From RHLJ01 sp963974345 (GTDB lineage Bacteria > Bacteroidota > Rhodothermia > Balneolales > Balneolaceae), in contig CAXBBW010000001.1 in assembly GCA_963974345.1 (NCBI GenBank), forward strand, positions 319,070 through 383,069: a stretch of DNA of 64,000 nt, given 5' to 3'. Position numbers and translations under genes: made by a program. Under the pieces are notes generated by a model that saw only the letters and a program-made list of their open reading frames with translations, was not told where the DNA came from and did not search any database. Shown in pieces: positions 34,566 to 43,531 of this stretch (the stretch's first letter is position 1; each line of letters begins with the position of its first letter).

Positions 34566-35231
34566 ATGGCAAGATTTTCGCGCATAAAAGTAGCTTCAGT
34601 AATGGATGAAACAGGATTAGTTCCTTTGTTCTTTCATAGTGATATCGAAGTAAGTAAAGATGTATTAAAAGCATGTTATAATGGAGGCGCTAGACTCTTG
34701 GAATTTACCAGTCGGGGTGACTTTGCTCACGAAGTTTTTGGGGAACTCAATAAATATGCGTCTCAAGAATTACCAGAAATGATTCTTGGTGTTGGTTCAG
34801 TAACTGATGCAGCTTCAGCTTCACTATATATGGCCTTGGGAGCTAACTTTGTAGTAACTCCCGTATTAAGAGAAGATATTGCCACCGTATGTAATCGTCG
34901 AAAGATATTGTGGTCACCAGGTTGTGGTTCCCTAACTGAAATTGCAAAAGCTGAAGAACTTGGTGCTGAAATCATAAAAGTATTTCCTGGTAGTACACTC
35001 GGTCCAGATTTTGTAAAAGCGATTAAAGGGCCTTGCCCTTGGACTAGTATTATGCCTACTGGTGGTGTTTCTGCAGAGAAGGAGAACTTACAAGGTTGGT
35101 TTAATGCTGGAGTGACATGTGTTGGAATGGGATCACAACTCATTACCAAAGAATTCCTTACAAATAAAGACTATGCTGGACTTGAAAAACATGTTCGTAC
35201 TACAATAGAACTTATCAAATCCATTCGATAA
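34566..35231 (+). CDS. eda: KDPG aldolase
   Basis: This 221-residue class I aldolase cleaves 2-keto-3-deoxy-6-phosphogluconate to pyruvate and glyceraldehyde 3-phosphate. The Schiff-base lysine lies in EIIKVFPGSTLGPDF (about residue 139). The early part carries GARLLEFTSRGDFA with the conserved Glu, and the phosphate-binding loop is IMPTGGVSAEKENLQGWFNA. It is slightly longer than the E. coli enzyme at the N-terminus, as is usual in Bacteroidota. It is the third enzyme gene of the operon and is followed after 9 bp by the TRAP-transporter genes, tying uptake to breakdown. Confidence 0.93.
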   Translation: MARFSRIKVASVMDETGLVPLFFHSDIEVSKDVLKACYNGGARLLEFTSRGDFAHEVFGELNKYASQELPEMILGVGSVTDAASASLYMALGANFVVTPVLREDIATVCNRRKILWSPGCGSLTEIAKAEELGAEIIKVFPGSTLGPDFVKAIKGPCPWTSIMPTGGVSAEKENLQGWFNAGVTCVGMGSQLITKEFLTNKDYAGLEKHVRTTIELIKSIR

Positions 35232-35240
35232 ATAAGATTT

Positions 35241-36230
35241 ATGCGAAATACACTCTCATCTTTTTTTTGTTTTTTGGTTGTTAGCGCTTTTTTGGTAAGC
35301 TGTTCAAGTTCTTCAGAAACCAAAACTATACGTCTTGCTCATGCTCTTAATACCTCCCACCCTGTTCATTTCGGGATAATAAGGATGGCAGAGTTAGTTG
35401 AGCAAAATTCAAATGGGAAACTAAAGATCAAAGTGTTTCCAAATCAACAATTGGGAACTGAGCGAGAAGCTCTCGAGCTACTTCAAATAGGAAGTATTGG
35501 AATGACCAAAGTTTCTGCAGCAGCAATTGAAAACTTTGTGCCTGAATTAAGAGTTTACAGCCTCCCATATTTATTTAGAGATGACGCCCATGTACAATCT
35601 GTTTTAAATGGAGAAATCGGAAAAGAGTTACTACTTGCAGGTGAAGATTACTGGCTTCGAGGATTGACCTACTATGATAGTGGTAAGCGTAGCTTTTATA
35701 CCAAAGATAAACCCATTTTAACCCCAGATGATCTTCAAGGACTTAAAATACGAGTAATGGAAAGTCAGATGTCGATGAATATGGTTCGAAGCTTAAATGG
35801 CTCTCCAACCCCAATTTCGTTTGGAGAACTGTATACAGCACTTCAACAAGGCGTAGTAGACGGTGCAGAAAATAATCCTCCCTCTTTCTATTCATCAAGA
35901 CACTATGAAGTTGCAAAATTCTATAGTCTTGATGAGCATTTAATGATTCCTGATTTGCTCATTATCAGCACATTGCAATGGAATAAACTTACTCAAGAAG
36001 AACAAGGATGGATTCAAGCAGCTGCGGATTCATCTTCTACTTATCAATTTCAGGTTTGGGCAGAATCAGAAAAAGAATCTTTAGCTGAGGTCGAAGCCTC
36101 TGGTGTTGAAATATTTTATCCTGATAAAAAACCTTTTATGGAAATGACATCTTCCGTTTATGAGGAATTCAAACAATCTGACCCACAATTTTATAAGTTA
36201 ATTAAACGTATTCAGGAGGCCGGGCAATGA
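35241..36230 (+). CDS. dctP: TRAP transporter solute-binding protein, DctP type, lipoprotein
   Basis: This 329-residue protein has a lipoprotein signal ending in the lipobox LVSC (Cys about 21), which suits a periplasm-facing anchor. The DctP fold is clear: TIRLAHALNTSHPVHFG, the conserved FPNQQLGTEREALELLQIGS, PYLFRDDAHV, and LKIRVMESQM, which contains the arginine that binds the substrate carboxylate. TFNDYxxALQ-type family helices appear as GELYTALQQGVVDGAENNPP. Operon context points to glucuronate or another hexuronate as ligand. The stop overlaps the start of dctQ by 4 bp. Confidence 0.93.
   Translation: MRNTLSSFFCFLVVSAFLVSCSSSSETKTIRLAHALNTSHPVHFGIIRMAELVEQNSNGKLKIKVFPNQQLGTEREALELLQIGSIGMTKVSAAAIENFVPELRVYSLPYLFRDDAHVQSVLNGEIGKELLLAGEDYWLRGLTYYDSGKRSFYTKDKPILTPDDLQGLKIRVMESQMSMNMVRSLNGSPTPISFGELYTALQQGVVDGAENNPPSFYSSRHYEVAKFYSLDEHLMIPDLLIISTLQWNKLTQEEQGWIQAAADSSSTYQFQVWAESEKESLAEVEASGVEIFYPDKKPFMEMTSSVYEEFKQSDPQFYKLIKRIQEAGQ
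36214..36219 (+). promoter_or_regulatory. Strong Shine-Dalgarno site for dctQ
   Basis: AGGAGG lies 7 nt before the dctQ ATG at 36227, inside the end of dctP. Most starts in the window lack such a sequence, so this one stands out and confirms the dctQ start. Confidence 0.7.
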
Positions 36231-36706
36231 ACAAACTAAATACTTATTTAGGATACTTTCTGGCTTTTTTGATGGGTATAATGCTTTCAAGCGTTTGCTG
36301 GCAGGTATTTAGTAGATATATTTTATCATCTCCTAGTTCATTCACAGATGAACTTGCTCGCTATCTATTAATCTGGATTGGATTACTTGGAGGTGCTTAT
36401 GCTTCGGGTCAAGGAATGCATTTAGCAATAGACCTTCTACCCACTAAACTTGAAGGGAAATCGCAAATAAGGCTAAATGTCTTAATAAATATTCTTGTGA
36501 TACTTTTTGTACTCGGAGCATTAGTGGTTGGTGGCTTACGGTTAGTTTACATCACTTATTCATTAGGTCAAACATCGGCAGCTATGCAGATTCCATTAGC
36601 CTATGTATATATCATATTACCAATAAGTGGACTATTGATTATCACTTATAAAATCAGAGACATTCTTGCTCTAAATAATCCTAAATCAACCCAAAATAAG
36701 GCATAA
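36227..36706 (+). CDS. dctQ: TRAP transporter small permease, DctQ type
   Basis: This 159-residue protein has four predicted membrane helices (about 7-27, 45-62, 85-106 and 124-146). The family motif FTDELARYLLIWIGLLGGAY spans the second helix region. DctQ and DctM together form the sodium-driven membrane part of a TRAP carrier that accepts ligand from DctP. The start is coupled to the dctP stop (ATGA) and supported by an AGGAGG site; dctM follows after 2 bp. Confidence 0.92.
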   Translation: MNKLNTYLGYFLAFLMGIMLSSVCWQVFSRYILSSPSSFTDELARYLLIWIGLLGGAYASGQGMHLAIDLLPTKLEGKSQIRLNVLINILVILFVLGALVVGGLRLVYITYSLGQTSAAMQIPLAYVYIILPISGLLIITYKIRDILALNNPKSTQNKA

Positions 36707-36708
36707 AC

Positions 36709-38004
36709 ATGGAAGTAACAGAAGTCCTTATTTTGATTACCAGTTTCGTTGTATTTCTTGGAATAGGAGTACCTATTGCATGGAGTATTGGATTATCGGG
36801 TATTGTAACCTTATTAGTAAGTATTGACTCCTTACCAGCTTTTACAACTTACGCCCAACGAATGGCAACCGGGCTCGATAGTTTTACCTTACTGGCTATT
36901 CCATTCTTTGTACTTGCGGGTCAATTAATAAATAAAGGTGGATTAGCTCAGCGGCTTATTCTCCTTGCCAAAAATATGATGGGTTCTCTCCCAGGTGGTC
37001 TTGCTCACGTAAACATTGTCGCTGCTATGTTATTTGGAGCTATTGCAGGTTCAGCTGTCGCCGCTGCTACAGCGATAGGTTCCATTCTTGGACCTCGTAT
37101 GGAGGAAGAAGGCTACTCTAAGGAATTTGGTGCAGCTGTAAATATTACCTCATCCACTACAGGATTGCTTATCCCCCCTTCTAATATCCTAATTGTTTAT
37201 TCATTAGCAAGTGGAGGGGTTTCTATTGCAGCATTATTTATCGCTGGATATTTACCGGGAATATTGACTGGATTTATGTTAATGGTAGTAGCCGCAATTT
37301 GGGCAAAAAAGAAAGGATTTCCAGTTGGTGAACGAACTAAATTTTCTGAATTGTATAAAAGCTTTTTAGATGCAATTCCAGCTCTTTTCCTATTGGTTAT
37401 TGTAATCGGAGGAATAATTGCAGGAATTTTTACTGCAACAGAAGCCTCTGCTATTGCAGTAATTTACACACTTGGACTTGGGTTCTTTTATAAAGAGCTA
37501 AAAGTAAAAGAACTTCCAAAAATCTTCCTTGATTCTGTTTCTACTACATCTATTGTTTTATTATTAATTGCGACCTCTATTGCTATGAGTTGGGTAATGT
37601 CGTTTGAAGAAATTCCCCAAACTGTATCAGCTTCTTTACTTGCTTTAAGTGATAACCCGATTGTCATTTTATTGATGATTAATCTGATTCTTTTAGGTGT
37701 TGGGACTTTTATGGATATGACTCCTGCTGTACTTATTTTTACTCCAATTTTCCTACCTATTGTTATGGAAATGGGTATTGATCCTATTCACTTTGGAATC
37801 ATCATGATCTTAAATTTAAGTATCGGACTATGTACTCCTCCGGTAGGTTCGGTACTATTTATAGGCGTTGGAGTAGCGGGAACTACAATTTCCAAAGTTA
37901 TCAAGCCATTGCTTCCTCTATTTATAGCAATGATAGTAGCACTTATGCTGATTACTTTCTTCCCTCAAATCAGTCTTTGGCTACCAAGTTTGTTTGGGTT
38001 TTAG
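36709..38004 (+). CDS. dctM: TRAP transporter large permease, DctM type
   Basis: This 431-residue protein has 11-12 predicted membrane helices. DctM signatures include LLAIPFFVLAGQLINKGGLA, the glycine/alanine-rich GAIAGSAVAAATAIGSILGP, NITSSTTGLLIPPSNILIVY and the late FGIIMILNLSIGLCTPPVGS. These correspond to the two pseudo-symmetric substrate- and sodium-binding halves of the elevator-type carrier. It is the last gene of the hexuronate operon and is followed by a hairpin terminator that also serves tmRNA on the opposite strand. Confidence 0.94.
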   Translation: MEVTEVLILITSFVVFLGIGVPIAWSIGLSGIVTLLVSIDSLPAFTTYAQRMATGLDSFTLLAIPFFVLAGQLINKGGLAQRLILLAKNMMGSLPGGLAHVNIVAAMLFGAIAGSAVAAATAIGSILGPRMEEEGYSKEFGAAVNITSSTTGLLIPPSNILIVYSLASGGVSIAALFIAGYLPGILTGFMLMVVAAIWAKKKGFPVGERTKFSELYKSFLDAIPALFLLVIVIGGIIAGIFTATEASAIAVIYTLGLGFFYKELKVKELPKIFLDSVSTTSIVLLLIATSIAMSWVMSFEEIPQTVSASLLALSDNPIVILLMINLILLGVGTFMDMTPAVLIFTPIFLPIVMEMGIDPIHFGIIMILNLSIGLCTPPVGSVLFIGVGVAGTTISKVIKPLLPLFIAMIVALMLITFFPQISLWLPSLFGF

Positions 38005-38010
38005 AAAAAT

Positions 38011-38047
38011 AAAAAGCCAGCCTGAATTTCCTCAAGCTGGCTTTTAT
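38011..38047. terminator. Bidirectional intrinsic terminator
   Basis: A 10-bp perfect stem AAAAGCCAGC (38012-38021) with GCTGGCTTTT (38036-38045) lies between the dctM stop and the 3' end of tmRNA. Flanking A and T runs let it work in both directions. Confidence 0.82.
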
Positions 38048-38052
38048 GTAAT

Positions 38053-38420
38053 TGGTGGAGGTGCGGGGAGTCGAACCCCGGTCCGAAAAGGTAAACCTGC
38101 AGACATCTACATGCTTAGTTACTAATTAACATTCGCAAGAAGCCGAGCCTAGCAACCAAGCGACTTCAAACTATTCTGTGAAATTTCACGCAGCAAAGAC
38201 AGAAAACCGTGCTAACGCTATCCTATCTTGTATGGCGTTCAGTCTGGCACTGATAGGCACGTTAGCCAGAGGAACGGCGAAGCAGTTTAAGCTGCTAAGC
38301 GGTATGAATAATTGTTGTCAATTATATTAGTTTCCATAATGAATGATTAACGAGATCCATTGGACATTCTCGACATGCAACCCACGGTAGTACTCATCCC
38401 GTCGAATCCAGTACACCCCC
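38053..38420 (-). ncRNA. ssrA: Transfer-messenger RNA (tmRNA)
   Basis: The complement from 38420 begins GGGGGTGTACTGGATTCGAC, the conserved tmRNA 5' end, and ends with the tRNA-like T arm GGTTCGACTCC and an encoded CCA (38053-38055). The acceptor stem pairs 5' GGGGGUG with 3' CACCUCC (one G-U pair). In the tag region, the frame 38334-38287 reads ETNIIDNNYSYRLAA followed by TAA; the in-frame codon before it is ATG. The ending LAA is the usual protease-recognition tail, but the tag is longer than the 10-codon E. coli tag and has YRLAA instead of YALAA. The resume codon itself is inferred, not proved. It rescues stalled ribosomes and tags their products for degradation, acting with SmpB, which is not encoded here. 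Confidence 0.93.
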
Positions 38421-38575
38421 AATAATTCAAAGAGCGATCAAAAGATACTAATTTTATAGCTTAACTAAGAACTCATTCCATCAAAATTTGTTTCATTGGA
38501 TTATAAATACTCAGTGTTAAATGTTAAATTCTCTTTCCATTAACTCTGACTATTTAACACTTAAAATTCCTACAA

Positions 38576-39466
38576 ATGAAATTCGGTAGTGTAGACAATC
38601 CACAAGATATTGATTTCACCCTTCCCTCCGATCACGCAGACACTCTGAAGGTTTTGAGCCAAGGAAATGATGGGAATTTTGAAGCTTTTGTAGGTTGTGC
38701 TAAATGGAATAAAGCAGATTTAAAAGGCTTCTATCCAAGAGGTACTAAAGACGAATTAGAATATTATTCAAGGCAGTTTAACTCAATTGAGTTAAATGCT
38801 ACTCATTATAAAATTTATGGCGCTGATATAATTCAAGGATGGCGAGAAAAAACTCCCGCTGATTTTAAATTCTTTCCAAAAGTAGTTAATAGTATTAGTC
38901 ATTATAAAAGGCTAAAGGGTGTTGAATCCCTAATTGAAGAATACACCCTTCCAATCCGGTCTTTTGAAGAAAAGTTGGGAATGATTTTCTTGCAACTTAG
39001 GGATGATTTCAAGCCAAAAGACATCGATCGAATTCATCACTTTCTAGAAGCTTGGCCAAAAGATCTTCCACTTGCAATTGAACTTCGGCAAACCGATTGG
39101 TTTAATGATGAAGCCGTGGCAAGCCAAATCTATCAATTGTTCGAACAGTATCAAGTTGCCAATATTATAACGGATACGGCTGGTCGAAGAGATTTACTCC
39201 ATATGAGACTTACAACTCCCGTTGCTTTTATACGCTATGTGGGTGCCAATCACGAAAGTGATTATCCAAGATTGGATGAATGGATTACACGTCTCAAATC
39301 CTGGAAAGATCATGGTCTTGAGAAACTGTACTTTTTTGTACATCAAAATATTGAAAAGGAATCCCCTCTTCTGTCAGCCTATTTTATAAAACTACTGAAT
39401 AAAGAACTTGGAACTTCCTTAAAAATACCAAATAGTGAACAGAATCAACCAGGGTTAGGACTTTAA
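38576..39466 (+). CDS. DUF72-family protein (YecE-like)
   Basis: This 296-residue soluble protein has all hallmarks of DUF72, a TIM-barrel-like family of unknown function. These are FVGCAKWNKADLKGFYPRGT near the start, YYSRQFNSIELNATHYKIYG, the TPADFKFFPKVVNSISHYKR segment, LPLAIELRQTDWFN, and a C-terminal LEKLYFFVHQNIEKESP. Several conserved polar residues line the mouth of the predicted barrel, suggesting an enzyme. It stands alone between tmRNA and the TonB receptor gene, with no obvious functional partner. Confidence 0.88.
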   Translation: MKFGSVDNPQDIDFTLPSDHADTLKVLSQGNDGNFEAFVGCAKWNKADLKGFYPRGTKDELEYYSRQFNSIELNATHYKIYGADIIQGWREKTPADFKFFPKVVNSISHYKRLKGVESLIEEYTLPIRSFEEKLGMIFLQLRDDFKPKDIDRIHHFLEAWPKDLPLAIELRQTDWFNDEAVASQIYQLFEQYQVANIITDTAGRRDLLHMRLTTPVAFIRYVGANHESDYPRLDEWITRLKSWKDHGLEKLYFFVHQNIEKESPLLSAYFIKLLNKELGTSLKIPNSEQNQPGLGL

Positions 39467-39485
39467 TATCCACGAAACAATTTGT

Positions 39486-39501
39486 TAACATTAAAATGTT
39501 A
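39486..39501. promoter_or_regulatory. Possible operator palindrome before the TonB-receptor operon
   Basis: TAACATT-aa-AATGTTA is a perfect 7-bp inverted repeat, 66 bp before the ATG at 39568. It could be a regulator site or a chance AT-rich palindrome. Confidence 0.3.
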
Positions 39502-39567
39502 GTTTTGTCCTAACTTTTCCAAACTATCATCGTGAAAGGCGATCATCAATTACTGTTCATCTACTTT

Positions 39568-41838
39568 ATGGCAAATAAACTTATTCCTTTCTTTTTTCTG
39601 TTACTACTTTCTTCTTTTACAGTTGAAGCACGTCAAAATGCTTCCGTAAATGGGTATGTAAAAGACTCTGAGACAGGTGAAACACTTATCAGTGCAAACG
39701 TGGCTTTTCTGGAAAATAACCGGGGAGCTTCAACAAATACCTTAGGATACTTCACAATCACAAACGTTCAGGCGGGCACTTATACTCTTGCTGCTTCTTA
39801 TATTGGGTATCAACTCTTTCAAAAAAAAATCACATTATCAGAAGGAGAAAATCTCCGAATTGATATTGAGTTAATCCCTGAATTTGTACAAGGGGAAGAA
39901 ATTATTATTGAGTCGGAGGCTGAAAAGGAAGAACTCAAATCCATTGGGACTGCTCAAGTTAAAACTGAACTTATTAAAGCATTACCCGCTATTTTCGAAG
40001 CCGATGTATTTCGCTCCATTCAATACCTACCTGGCGTAAAAGCTGCTTCCGATTTCTCGAGTGGACTATATATTCGAGGCGGAAGTCCTGATCAAACCTT
40101 GATTTTATTGGATAGAACTACTGTTTATAACCCAAGTCACTTTTTTGGATTCTTCTCCACATTTAACCCAGATGCAATTAAAGATGTACGTTTATATAAA
40201 GGTGGTTATCCCGCTGAATATGGAGGTCGATTAGGGTCTGTTCTTTCGATTTATAATAAAGATGGAAACCGAAAAGAAATGGCAGGTTCTGTTACTCTAG
40301 GAATGCTTGCTTCAAGAGCTTCAATTGAAGGTCCTTATAAGAAAGGTTCTTATATGTTTGCTGTTCGTAGATCGACCTTAGAACCATTATTGGCTGCCTT
40401 AAGACAAAGCAGTGACAACATACCCTCACAATTTTATTTTTATGATTTTAACGGAAAAATAACATTTGATGCTTCTAAAAATGATAAGTTCTCACTTGCT
40501 GCATATACCGGGACTGATAAAGTAGTTTTCCCTTTTGCTGATGACGCTGAGTTTGTTTTAAACTATGGGAATCAAACTATCAGTAGTAATTGGACTCATA
40601 TTTTTAATGAAAAGTTGTTTTCCAATTTTGTCCTAACTGGATCAAGATATTTTAATTATCCAGAATTTGAATTTGGTGGTACTCCTTTTGAAAGAGATAA
40701 TAATATTTATGACTTTTCCATAAAATCTGATTTAGAATATTTACCGAATGAAAAGCATCAGATTTCCACGGGTATTTGGGCAGGTATTTTTACTCTTCGA
40801 TTGCAAGATCGTTTTGATAATCAGGATAGCTTTAGTAGCCGAATTCAAGCTAATTATGCTTCATATTATATTCAAGATACTTGGCAACCAACCGATCTTT
40901 GGAAAGTTATTGGAGGTGTAAGAGCAAACTACTTCTCTGATGGAGATTATTTAAGGATTGAACCTCGTTTATCAATTGAACATCGCTTATCAGACAGAGT
41001 TCGGTTACAGGCAGCATACGGTCGATATAATCAGTTCTTCACATTAATAACTAATGAAGCCTTCTCTGGATTTGACATATGGCTTACTTCAGATGAAGGA
41101 ATAAATCCTGCGTATGGAGACCAGTTTGTATTAGGAGCTAAAACCATTCCATTTGAAAATTATGGCTTAGACATTGAAGTATATTATCGTTCTATGGAAG
41201 ATTTATTCGAATTGGATCCTTTCCTTCCAGATCCAGCAGGTTTAGCATATCCAGATTTATTCAGAATAGGAAACGGATATGCGTATGGAATGGAAGTAAT
41301 GTTCGAAAAACAGGTCGGTCGTTTTAATGGCTTTATCGGTTACACTTTAGGTTATACATGGCGAAAATTTCCTGGCTTTAATGTTGATCTGGGCTCAGAC
41401 GATCAAAGTGCACGTTTTTATCCTCCTAAGTACGATCGAAGAAATGATGTAAATCTCATCATGAATTATGAATTGAGTAGAAAATGGAAAGTTACAAGTG
41501 CTTGGGTATATGCAACCGGTCAAGCTTATACGCTTGCTCTTGGAAGATATGCCCGATACGATGATCCTTTTTCAATTGGCGATCCAATAGATAACTTTAC
41601 AGTTGGTAAAGTTAATGCATCACGTTTACCAAGCTATCATAGATTGGATCTCTCTTTCTCTCGCAAAGGTACCTTTTTTGGGATTGGCGACGCTGAGCTT
41701 CAGTTACAAATCATCAATGTCTATTCACGTAAAAATGTTTGGTTCCAGAGTTTTGATTTTGATGAAAATCCTGTCCAACGAAACGACGTAAATCTTCTTC
41801 CTATTCTTCCATCCATCTCTTACACGGTTAAATTTTAA
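39568..41838 (+). CDS. TonB-dependent receptor with carboxypeptidase-regulatory-like N-domain
   Basis: The ATG at 39568 (756 residues) gives a clean signal peptide, MANKLIPFFFLLLLSSFTVE; an in-frame GTG at 39532 would add a poor N-terminus. A CarboxypepD_reg-like domain (about 30-110, VNGYVKDSETGETLISANVA) is followed by the plug (about 120-220, with LYIRGGSPDQTLILLDRTTV) and a barrel to the C-terminal ILPSISYTVKF. There is no STN domain, so it is a transporter and not a signalling transducer. The next gene is a DUF4249 lipoprotein, a frequent neighbour of such receptors in Bacteroidota, 5 bp downstream. The imported ligand is unknown. Confidence 0.9.
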   Translation: MANKLIPFFFLLLLSSFTVEARQNASVNGYVKDSETGETLISANVAFLENNRGASTNTLGYFTITNVQAGTYTLAASYIGYQLFQKKITLSEGENLRIDIELIPEFVQGEEIIIESEAEKEELKSIGTAQVKTELIKALPAIFEADVFRSIQYLPGVKAASDFSSGLYIRGGSPDQTLILLDRTTVYNPSHFFGFFSTFNPDAIKDVRLYKGGYPAEYGGRLGSVLSIYNKDGNRKEMAGSVTLGMLASRASIEGPYKKGSYMFAVRRSTLEPLLAALRQSSDNIPSQFYFYDFNGKITFDASKNDKFSLAAYTGTDKVVFPFADDAEFVLNYGNQTISSNWTHIFNEKLFSNFVLTGSRYFNYPEFEFGGTPFERDNNIYDFSIKSDLEYLPNEKHQISTGIWAGIFTLRLQDRFDNQDSFSSRIQANYASYYIQDTWQPTDLWKVIGGVRANYFSDGDYLRIEPRLSIEHRLSDRVRLQAAYGRYNQFFTLITNEAFSGFDIWLTSDEGINPAYGDQFVLGAKTIPFENYGLDIEVYYRSMEDLFELDPFLPDPAGLAYPDLFRIGNGYAYGMEVMFEKQVGRFNGFIGYTLGYTWRKFPGFNVDLGSDDQSARFYPPKYDRRNDVNLIMNYELSRKWKVTSAWVYATGQAYTLALGRYARYDDPFSIGDPIDNFTVGKVNASRLPSYHRLDLSFSRKGTFFGIGDAELQLQIINVYSRKNVWFQSFDFDENPVQRNDVNLLPILPSISYTVKF

Positions 41839-41843
41839 GCACT

Positions 41844-42776
41844 ATGAAAAACACATCTATACTCTTTTTGCTTATTCTTGGAACATTTTTCGGATGTGAT
41901 ATTTATCCTCAAGATGAATATGAAGAATTCTATGTTGTTGAATCCTATATAGTAGCCGGAAGAAATCTGCAGCAGGTTCGTCTTTCCACCACTGGCGAGG
42001 CTTTTGAATTTTATAGTTTTGAAAATACAGCAGTATCCAATGCATCAGTATCAATAAATTTGTTGAATACAAATAGCAACAGAGTTGAGCAAAGCTTCCC
42101 ATTTCAAATGGATACACCTGGAATTTACATTCCAACTATTGATCACGAAGTTCTTCCTGAAAGAACCTACCAATTATTAGTTTCCGTACCTAATGGAGCC
42201 TCTTTTGATGAGATTAGTGCTACTGCTATTGTTCCAGGTTCGTTTGATGTAATTGGTGGAGTTCAAGATACTCTGGTTTATCAATCTACTGAGCAACTTG
42301 AGGTAACACTTTCCGAGAGTTCTTATCCTGGGCGTCAGAATGTGTATGTTTTCAATACACTTGCCTTGAATCCAATCCCTGAGAATCTTACCCCGTTATA
42401 TGCGGATTTTTATGATAATGAAGAAGAAATAGATTCAAATGGAGTTCGCAATAACGACTTGCTACTTGAATTTTCAAATACATCATCTGGTTTATTAAAT
42501 GCTGGAAATTTCACGATCAATAACGATGGTTCTATTACCATTCGTTATCCTTGGCTTGCTGTAGCATTTTTTGAAGAGAACAGAATCGTTGCTACAACAG
42601 TAGACGATAATATCTATGACTATATTCGTTCTGGTTCTGTTCAGTTCGGTGGCTCAACCTTATCACCTGGTGAAATTCAGAATGTGATCACTCACATTGA
42701 AGGAGGAATTGGATTATTTGGTGCTATGGCTTCAGATACCATTCCAACGTTTTTTAAGAGAAATCCTCTTTTTTAA
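41844..42776 (+). CDS. DUF4249-family lipoprotein
   Basis: This 310-residue protein has a lipoprotein signal peptide (MKNTSILFLLILGTFFGCDI, lipobox FFGC, Cys about 18). The following sequence matches the DUF4249 pattern: an early YVVESYIVAGRNLQQVRLST, then beta-strands with TPGIYIPTIDHEVLPERTYQ, and a C-terminal IEGGIGLFGAMASDTIP, where the GGxGxFG motif is diagnostic. DUF4249 proteins are predicted surface or periplasmic lipoproteins encoded after TonB receptors and may cap or assist the receptor; the biochemical role is unknown. Spacing of 5 bp to the receptor gene indicates co-transcription. Confidence 0.85.
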   Translation: MKNTSILFLLILGTFFGCDIYPQDEYEEFYVVESYIVAGRNLQQVRLSTTGEAFEFYSFENTAVSNASVSINLLNTNSNRVEQSFPFQMDTPGIYIPTIDHEVLPERTYQLLVSVPNGASFDEISATAIVPGSFDVIGGVQDTLVYQSTEQLEVTLSESSYPGRQNVYVFNTLALNPIPENLTPLYADFYDNEEEIDSNGVRNNDLLLEFSNTSSGLLNAGNFTINNDGSITIRYPWLAVAFFEENRIVATTVDDNIYDYIRSGSVQFGGSTLSPGEIQNVITHIEGGIGLFGAMASDTIPTFFKRNPLF

Positions 42777-42817
42777 TTTCATAATATATATGTGCTAAGA
42801 TTGTTAGTTTACTTACT

Positions 42818-43489
42818 ATGAAATTTATAAAGCGATCGCTTATTATTTTACTATTACTTTTAATTTCGACTCCAATGATTGCTCAAGAATCTGGTGCTTT
42901 CGAAATTGCTCGAGTTAAATATAGAGGTGGTGGCGATTGGTACAACGATCCTTCTTCTCTCAAAAATCTGATTGCGTTTACCAATAAAGAAATTCCCATT
43001 ACAATTGATCCTGTTTTTAAAGATATAGCTCTCGGTAGTACTGAAATTCACTCTTATCCTTTTCTATTTCTTACAGGGCATGGAACCATTACTGCAAACA
43101 ACACTGAAGTTCGAAATCTTAGAAATTACCTTGAAAACGGCGGATTTCTATACGTAGATGATGATTACGGACTTGACGAGTATATTAGATCACTGCTTTC
43201 AGAAGTTTTCCCTGATGAAGAATTGTTAGAGTTACCTTTTAATCACCCCATTTATAATCAAGCTTTTGAATTTAAAAGTGGTCTACCAAAAATCCATGAA
43301 CATGATAATGGAAATCCACAAGGATTTGGCTTATTCAGAAATGGAAAACTTGTTGTTTTTTATACCTACGAATCGAACCTAGCAGATGGGTGGGCCGACC
43401 CAGAAGTTCACAACGATCCTCCTGAAGTTCGTCAAAATGCCTTAAAAATGGGTGCTAATATTTTAGTATATGCTTTGACTAATATTTAG
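42818..43489 (+). CDS. DUF4159-family exported protein
   Basis: This 223-residue protein has a signal peptide (about 1-22, ending PMIAQ). The mature part is a Rossmann-like DUF4159 domain: FEIARVKYRGGGDWYNDPSS at the start, PFLFLTGHGTITANNTEVRN, LRNYLENGGFLYVDDDYGLD, and HPIYNQAFEFKSGLPKIHEH. This is the family that elsewhere follows MoxR/von Willebrand operons in the phylum; here it stands behind the TonB/DUF4249 pair (41 bp) without those genes. It is possibly a periplasmic glutamine-amidotransferase-like fold without catalytic residues, which is inference from the fold class. Confidence 0.82.
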   Translation: MKFIKRSLIILLLLLISTPMIAQESGAFEIARVKYRGGGDWYNDPSSLKNLIAFTNKEIPITIDPVFKDIALGSTEIHSYPFLFLTGHGTITANNTEVRNLRNYLENGGFLYVDDDYGLDEYIRSLLSEVFPDEELLELPFNHPIYNQAFEFKSGLPKIHEHDNGNPQGFGLFRNGKLVVFYTYESNLADGWADPEVHNDPPEVRQNALKMGANILVYALTNI

Positions 43490-43531
43490 TTTTTTGCCTA
43501 TAATGAGTTTTTAAAATTAATATCCCCATTA

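Noticed and set aside
39532..39567. GTG start 12 codons upstream for the second TonB receptor
   Set aside because: It would place charged and polar residues before the signal peptide; the ATG at 39568 gives a normal signal sequence.
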